Below are positions 58,210 to 64,000 of a stretch of DNA of 64,000 nucleotides, in pieces. The DNA comes from Dillenia suffruticosa. Lineage: Eukaryota > Streptophyta > Magnoliopsida > Dilleniales > Dilleniaceae. The position numbers and the translations under genes are program-made. The stretch's first letter is position 1. The number at the start of each line of letters is the position of its first letter. The stretch is from positions 8,494,001 through 8,558,000 of the forward strand of contig JAVTVX010000010.1 of NCBI GenBank assembly GCA_033439265.1. The letters are read 5' to 3'. The notes under the pieces were generated by a model. It was not told the DNA's origin. It was given only the letters and a program-made list of their open reading frames with translations, and made no database searches.

Positions 58210-59637
58210 TCACTTCTGGCCCTGAAATCAACGTAAGTTTCTTCATATGATCCTTTTATTGCTGGCATCTCTCTCTCTCTCTCTCTCTCTCGTTGTTGGT
58301 ATTTCGTTTGACAAATTCGGTGCATGGATTTTGTAATCTGTATGCCTTTGCTTCTCGAGATAATAGATCTCCTTTTTGAGATAATGGATTATGAAATTAT
58401 TTACAATTTTATTTTCACGCCTATGGTATAGCATTTGCATTGTGATTTTCTACTGATGGGAATGTTTGGGTAGAGATAATCCTATAGACCCAGGTTTGAC
58501 CAAAATACTCAATATGAGGGGTTTGCTTGAACTATATATATATGCAATGAGTTGGTTTTGGGTGAAAATATTGGAGAACTGATTTCACCTCTCTTTTGGG
58601 GGGGGGGGGTATAAATTTGGCACCTAAAGCCAAGACATTAGTAAATTAATTTGATTTTGTTGATTTATGTTGTGTGCTAAGCATGTGATTATTATTTTTG
58701 GATTATTTTATTGAAATTAATAATTAATTTTAAATTAACCAACAATTTGATAAGAAAAATTGACAAATAGTTCTTTAACGTGTTAGCAATTTTCTCCCTA
58801 TACTTGGTTATTTAAGCTAAAGTTGACCCTTTTTCGGAGGAACTGAGATTTTTTATTTTTATTTATTTTTTTTGCCCAAGGGGCGGGGGGGGGGGGGGGG
58901 TTGTTGGGCTTGGTGAGTTTAATTGATTAGTTGCATCCCTAAAATGAACAATGAACAATGATCACCATTTTCTTTAGGGGGGAAGTTGAAAGTAGAAAAA
59001 AGAGAGGCTACAAATTCAGGAGTTGGCATTAAATCTAATTTGTCTCGACATTTGAAAAATCCAATTTGAATAGAATAGTAGTTATACGCTATATCTGTCC
59101 AACTCTAAGTTTTCTCCTCTCATGCATCCATCCTATTCTTATTTTCTTATATATTAAATTTAAATATCAAAATTATAAAAATAATAATATTTTTTATTTG
59201 AATCATGAAAATAATAAAATAGATTTTCTGAAAATTGATTTCCGAAATCAATTTTCAGAAAATAGATTTCAAATTACTGATTAAATATTGTCTGAAAATA
59301 GAAAAAAATTTTGTCGAATGGATTTCTCATAAATAGATTTTGAAATTTTTCGAGAAGTCAATTTGCTATATAGAAATTAAACGCTTGCAAAATTTATATT
59401 TTCCATTTTTGGGAATTCTCGCAACTTTTTTTTAATATATGAAAATTTTAATATATGACTGCAGACCATTACCTTGCTCTTCTGGGAAGCTGAAGCTGAC
59501 AATGATGAAGACTCTTCTGAGATTCTCCGCCCTTCCGCCGGTGAATCTTCCCTACGAGGAAATTCACCACTGCCAGAGCGACTGAGGAACATCCTTAGAG
59601 TTTTGCAGCGGCGGAGGTGGATGGCGGGACTTGTCAT
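58210..59637 (-). CDS. Possible small spliced gene of unknown function
   Basis: Tentative. On the minus strand ATG 59637 follows a (CT)n leader like those of other genes here and opens a 55-codon exon to 59473 (SFS-like Ser/Arg-rich; residues 11-20 are CKTLRMFLSR), ending AAG|GTAATG. An acceptor TTGATTTCAG at 58222-58231 would add Gly-Gln-Lys and a stop at 58210, giving 58 residues. The plus strand offers a competing model: exon 58191-58232 with AAC|GTAAGT, then acceptor GACTGCAG at 59457-59464 and an exon to 59686, also in frame. I recognise neither protein. Part of the locus lies inside an inverted-repeat element, so both models may be accidental. Confidence 0.3.
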
Positions 59638-60535
59638 TGGACTACGTGTGGTACTTTCGATGATGGTGCGCTGTGTTGCTTGTTAGAGAGAGAGAGAGAG
59701 AGAGGGTGAGATCTGAAGTCGTAGAGTCCATTAGAGAGAGAAAGAGAGCAAGAAAGGGCATTTAAGTGTTCGTTTGAGTGGGTTTTTGTTTAATTTATTT
59801 GTTTTGAAAAGTAAAAATTAATTTGTTTTTAAAAAAATTTAAAAGTTGTTTTGTTTTTTTATTTTTGAAATAAAATTAAAAATTAAAAATTAAAAATTAA
59901 TTTTATTTTTATTTTTAAAGTAAAATTAAAAGTTAATGCTTATATTCGAAATTTTAAATCGTTTAAATAAGGATATTAATGGAATAAAAATAATTATATG
60001 AGTTTATAAATGGAATAAAAAAATATATTTATGAAAAAACCGAAACATAAAAGAAAAGAAAAGAAAAGGATTCATTTTCTTAAAAACTACTTTTTTAAAT
60101 TTTTTTCATAAAAAATTTCTTTTCTTAAAAATTTTAAAAAATATTATTTAATAAAATTTCTACTTATAAAAAAAAATTAAAAAAAATCCTACCAAACTCA
60201 CAAAAAACTTTAATCTTTGCCCGTGTGGAGCTTGATTATTTGCCACGTGGGGTTTGAGTGAAATAGAGAGAAGGAAAATACAGGGAACGAACGCTTCCGT
60301 GTGGTACTGACAAACTCTAAAGTTAATTTCTGAAAAATCGAATTTATACATTTTTTTTCTTTTTTTTTTTTGTTATTTTTGATAATTTTTAAACAATAAT
60401 TTGAAATCAATATCTTAAAAATTGATTTCAGAAATTGATTTTTAAAAAATCGATTTTATTATTTTCATAATTTTAATAAAAATATCAATATATGTATATT
60501 TTTTTAGTTTTGACACCTAAATTTAATATTTAGGG
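59151..60535. mobile_element. Inverted-repeat element of about 1.4 kb (foldback or Pack-type)
   Basis: The arm at about 59151-59262 (ATTAAATTTAAATATC ... ATGAAAATAATAAAAT-AGATTTT ... GAAATCAATTTTC) matches the reverse complement of about 60415-60530 (ATTAAATTTAGGTGTC ... ATGAAAATAATAAAAT-CGATTTT ... GAAATCAATTTTT). Between them lie the open exon at 59473-59637, a GA tract (59688-59702) and AT-rich DNA. No target duplication was identified, so the ends are approximate. Confidence 0.5.
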
Positions 60536-61483
60536 AGATAACTCCCTCTCCTTTCTTGTTTCCTTTTAATTTTTTTTTTTATTATTTTTTACTATTATTA
60601 GCAATGACTAGATTGCTAAGTCCTTTTTTCCCCTTCTTAAGGAGTATATTCAACATGAGTTAACGTTTGGAGACATGAATTAATAGGTGAAATATTAATG
60701 TTTTGCTATTACATTAGCTATAAATTTGAATTTTTTTCTCTTTTTTTTTTTTTCTTTTTTTGGGAAATGGTGAACAATGGTAAATCATGCTTTGGTAAAT
60801 GGTTTTTCCGTTTTTGGGTTTTCCAAATTGATGTAACACCTCTCTATTTGCTCCTGAGAAAGTTCAGTTCCAAATTTCCAGGTTTGTTTTTTTTGGTTAA
60901 AAAACAAAAATACGAATTAAATATTTTGAACACGTCCAAAAAATGGAACCATGAATATCTTACTATGACCGCCAGGAACTCCTCATGCCACTCCATCGTC
61001 TCCACGTCGAAAATATTCAAAGGACGATCAATTGAAGTGGTCCTAATCCGACGGCATTTGGAGCATGCACTTCCACCCGCATCTATTCAAAAAAATTAAA
61101 AAAGAAACAATAGACTGATTGTTAACGCCGTCTATTAATGTCAACCCCAAACGCAAATGCAAGCCATGGACAGACAGCGTACGCCGTTAAAATAGTAACG
61201 GCCGTATAATTCTTTCTTGGGAAGTTCATCCCAACAACTAAACCTGCATTCGTCGGTTCTGGTTCTGGTTCTGGTTCTGGTTCTCGTTCTCGCTCTCGCT
61301 CCAAATCATCGGGCTCGGCTTTTCCCTAATTCTCTCTCATTCATCCGAGCCTCAGCCTCGTAAGCGTCACCCCCTTTTGAAACGCTCTCAAACCTCACCT
61401 ACACCCTCTCTCTTCTTCTCTCTCGAAATTTTCACACCTACCGTCGTCCGTATCGGATTCTGAGGGTTCTAGTTCGGAGAACT

Positions 61484-61484
<1 letters not shown>
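60536..61484. other. Upstream region of the RTNLB gene
   Basis: No separate gene recognised. The final 250 bp before the RTNLB start are pyrimidine-rich on the coding strand, with GGTTCT repeated about four times at 61255-61283 changing into TCTCGCTCTCGC, then CT-rich sequence. This looks like promoter and 5' UTR. Confidence 0.45.

Positions 61485-61538
<54 letters not shown>
61485..61538. repeat. (CT)18-(AT)9 tract in the RTNLB leader
   Basis: CT from 61485 to 61520 joins AT from 61521 to 61538, ending 6 bp before the RTNLB ATG, so it is very probably transcribed in the 5' UTR. Confidence 0.95.
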
Positions 61539-61544
61539 CTGGAA

Positions 61545-64000
61545 ATGGCCGATCACGCAGAGGAAATTTCTTCTCCGTCGAAAATTGAGTCGGTGATGGA
61601 GAAGATTACAGAGAAGTTTCACGACCATGATTCATCGTCGTCCTCCGATTCCGATGGCGGTGACAAGAAGACCTCCTCTGCCAAGACCAAGATCTATCGC
61701 CTCTTCGGCCGCGAGAAGCCTGTCCACAAAGTTCTAGGCGGTGGCAAACGTATAAATGCTTTCCCCTTTTTTTCCCTATTTCTCATTCTCTGCTCCTTTC
61801 GAAATTTTAGAAATTAGGGTTTGAAGTTTGTTGGATTCATTTTCTCCGATTTGATTTGAATTGATTCTTTTGCAAGTGTGTGTTTGTTATTGCGGAAAAT
61901 TTTGAGCTTTTCGGTTAATTTTAAAGTGTGGAGTGGTTTTTCTTTGAATTATTTTTACCGAATTTTGTTGATTAGATCTACTAGGGTTAGAAAATTCGTT
62001 AAACGAATGCTTACATCTTTCAACCCTTTTTCACCGGACAATTTATGGGGGTTTTTTCTCTTTTTAATTTGTGCCTGTGAAGTTTTTATGCAATTAGGCT
62101 TATGAATTCGTTTGATTTATTTTCTACCATTTTCTTGAATTGTTGTGTTTTCTTGTGGACAAGTGTGGGTTTATCTTCATTTCTGGGCTTTTATATAGTA
62201 TTTAACCTATGTTTCTTGTTTAGATTGACTTTGCTTAGAATGTGATGATATTAAGATCCTTTAGATTGTGCCTAGTTCTCAAATGTATTTGTTAAGAAAT
62301 TGTTTATGTGGTCTTTGAAATCAAATATCAGAGTGATTAATCGTTTTTATCCTGATTTGATACAGGGTCTATTTTCTCTTCAATTTGGTGCCCCTTATGT
62401 CAGCTTTTTTGTTATTCCCATTTTAATTTTCGGCCTTTTAAGTTAGTTCTGTATTCTTTTCTCAAATTTGTGATGCCCGGGGTGATTGAAATACTAACGG
62501 AATAGCACTGCAAACGTCAGACACATTTACTTGATTATTAGTCAGGATAGCTATCATAAAATTCAATAAACTAGAGCAAGTTATGTGGGAAGCCGCTGTT
62601 TCATTTTTGAATGGCTCTACCATTGAGTATATTGAGGAATGGTGCAGCTAAGAATATACCAAGAATTTGTTTCTCTGTTCTTTTTCATTAATTATTTAAT
62701 AAGACTAGCTGGAATTAAATTTAAAAAGCACCTGTAATGATGTGCTTCTGCTCGGATTGGTTGATGACTATGGTTTTTGTAGAATGAGATTTTGATAACC
62801 TCAGTCTAGATTTTAGGAATATCTCAAAATAAAGTTTCATGCAACTTCTAACTAATCGGCAATTTCTTGAGATATTTGTGTTCTGCAGTCAATTTAGATG
62901 TATATTGTCTTGCATCCTTTTTTTTTTTTTTTTTTTTTTTATAAATAGAGCCATGGAGTGTCCCAAAGCTTAATGTGTATGCATCTTAGAGTGTTACTTT
63001 AGGTATAAGTGGGTGGATATGTCTGATAAATTGGTATATATGCAATTTAACTAGGATTTCAGTCACCAAACAACCTAATGAAGTCATGCATGCCTTCAAA
63101 TTTCTAGTAGATGTTAACCTTATTTTGCTGATGGTCTGACTAAGCCATAAATTCTCTTTGTTCCTGGATTTCTTCTTGTCTGAAGAATGTGAGAGTGAGG
63201 ATATTTTCCCCCCTCTTTAGTGTACTGTTTCCCTTACTGACATAGGCAATCTTTTGCTATTTCTTGACTTTCTTTTTTTATCTGCTTTCTTCTTCCTTTA
63301 TTCTGTTGGGTCATATGCAAAGCCGTATGGTTGAATTCAATGTGCACTAATATGTTGGAACAAACTTTTGATGGGCTTTGTTCTTCATGGTATCCCTAGA
63401 GACTGTTCTGTTTGTCTGACTGGTTCAACTTCTAGCATTTATTGGGAATCTAGGAGCTGGTGAGAACATCGCAGTTGTGATGCGCAGTTACCTAAATAAA
63501 GTTTGGGCTAAAGGCACAATGAAGAATGGAAAATGGAGGAATTCCTTAAGTTTTATTTATGCCAAGGAAATTTCAAATTGTTCAGGGTTCCAAGTATTGT
63601 ATTGACTAGCTCTTGACTCTTATCATGTTGGTTGCAGCTGCTGATGTTTTCTTGTGGAGGAACAAGAAAATTTCTGCCAGTGTACTTGGTGGCGCCACAT
63701 CATTGTGGGTTGTCTTTGAATTGATGGAGTATCACTTGCTTACCCTCGTGTGCCATGTCCTAATACTAGCTTTGGCAGTCCTTTTCTTGTGGGCCAATGC
63801 CTCCACCTTCATCAAGAAGTAAATCCTTGACATTCTTGCCTATCCTGCATGGATGATTTTGTTAACCTTCTTAACTTTGCTCTTTCTTTATAGGGTGCCA
63901 CCTCGCATTCCAGATGTCAAACTTCCAGAGGATTGTGTATTGCAAGTGGCCTCTGTTGTGAGATTTGAACTGAACCGAGCTTTATCTACTTTACGTGATA
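61545..64000 (+). CDS. Reticulon-like protein B (RTNLB), 5' part, cut by window end
   Basis: Exons: 61545-61749, 63638-63818, and 63894 onward to the window edge. Junctions are AAAC|GTATAA...TTGCAG|CTGC and AAGAA|GTAAAT...TTATAG|GGTG, with phases that keep one frame. The N-terminal 68 residues are acidic/Ser-rich ([20 protein letters not shown]) and end in the plant RTNLB lead-in [17 protein letters not shown]. The reticulon homology domain starts at [20 protein letters not shown], and the first hydrophobic hairpin ([14 protein letters not shown], then [15 protein letters not shown]) is complete. Exon 3 begins [13 protein letters not shown]. Reticulons insert hairpins into the ER membrane and curve its tubules. 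The second hairpin lies beyond 64000. Resembles RTNLB1/2-type proteins. Confidence 0.95.
61750..63637 (+). other. RTNLB intron 1
   Basis: Large first intron of 1888 bp, T-rich, with a poly(T) run at about 62909-62938. No other gene is visible in it on either strand. Confidence 0.85.

Noticed and set aside
62895..62985. Poly(T) run in the RTNLB intron with TGCATC-like flanks, possible reverse-oriented retro-insertion
   Set aside because: The flanking match is only about 6-7 bp and the insert has no recognisable content.

Overview
The window is nuclear DNA from a eudicot plant. It has intron-bearing genes with CT-rich 5' leaders, plant-only families (RTNLB reticulon, MAKR, ABCG half-transporter, NHL/LEA_2, UGT88-like), long AT-rich intergenic DNA, many (CT)n tracts and many transposable-element remnants. 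I cannot name the species. About 10% of the window is live-looking host coding sequence; most of the rest is decayed or repetitive.

Layout. 1-1030: MULE transposase relic (-), cut by the window edge. 4056-6462: decayed TRAPPC1/BET5 gene that keeps its introns. 7990-10250: two decayed UGT88-like glycosyltransferases in tandem. 10795-11832 (-): intact ALIS/CDC50 flippase subunit. 17355-19169 (-): intact ABCG4/8-type half-transporter. 20.6-24.8 kb: Ty1/copia relics. 26314-26955 (+): intact NHL/LEA_2 protein with duplicated W-box DNA upstream. 27.6-28.6 kb: SINE cluster beside a U2 snRNA fragment. 32448-35335: non-autonomous CACTA element with a matching 3-bp target duplication. 38007-39112 (-): MAKR-type kinase regulator with one small intron. 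About 44.15-55.7 kb: a large CACTA complex with two tandem subterminal arrays, a captured kinesin exon, a GC-rich hairpin block, a broken TNP2-type transposase and a broken second transposase gene. 55.7-56.6 kb: copia relic (-). 58.2-60.5 kb: an inverted-repeat element overlapping a possible small spliced gene. 61545 to the window end: first three exons of an RTNLB reticulon.

The five intact host genes are mostly membrane proteins (flippase subunit, ABC transporter, LEA_2 anchor protein, plasma-membrane kinase regulator, ER reticulon). Nothing suggests co-regulation; they are ordinary dispersed plant genes.

The most unusual content is in the repeats: (i) a set of about 90-94 bp A-tailed tRNA-like retroposons, four copies, each between recognisable target duplications; (ii) two full SINEs in opposite orientation sharing one target site, leaving three copies of a 14-mer; (iii) a CACTA family whose subterminal DNA is a tandem array of about 31-bp inverted-repeat units (GTCGCTGA...TCAGCGAC), with a captured KIN-7-like motor exon between two arrays and a run of at least six GC-rich hairpins. 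Exon joins and family calls come from reading motifs by eye; no database search was run.
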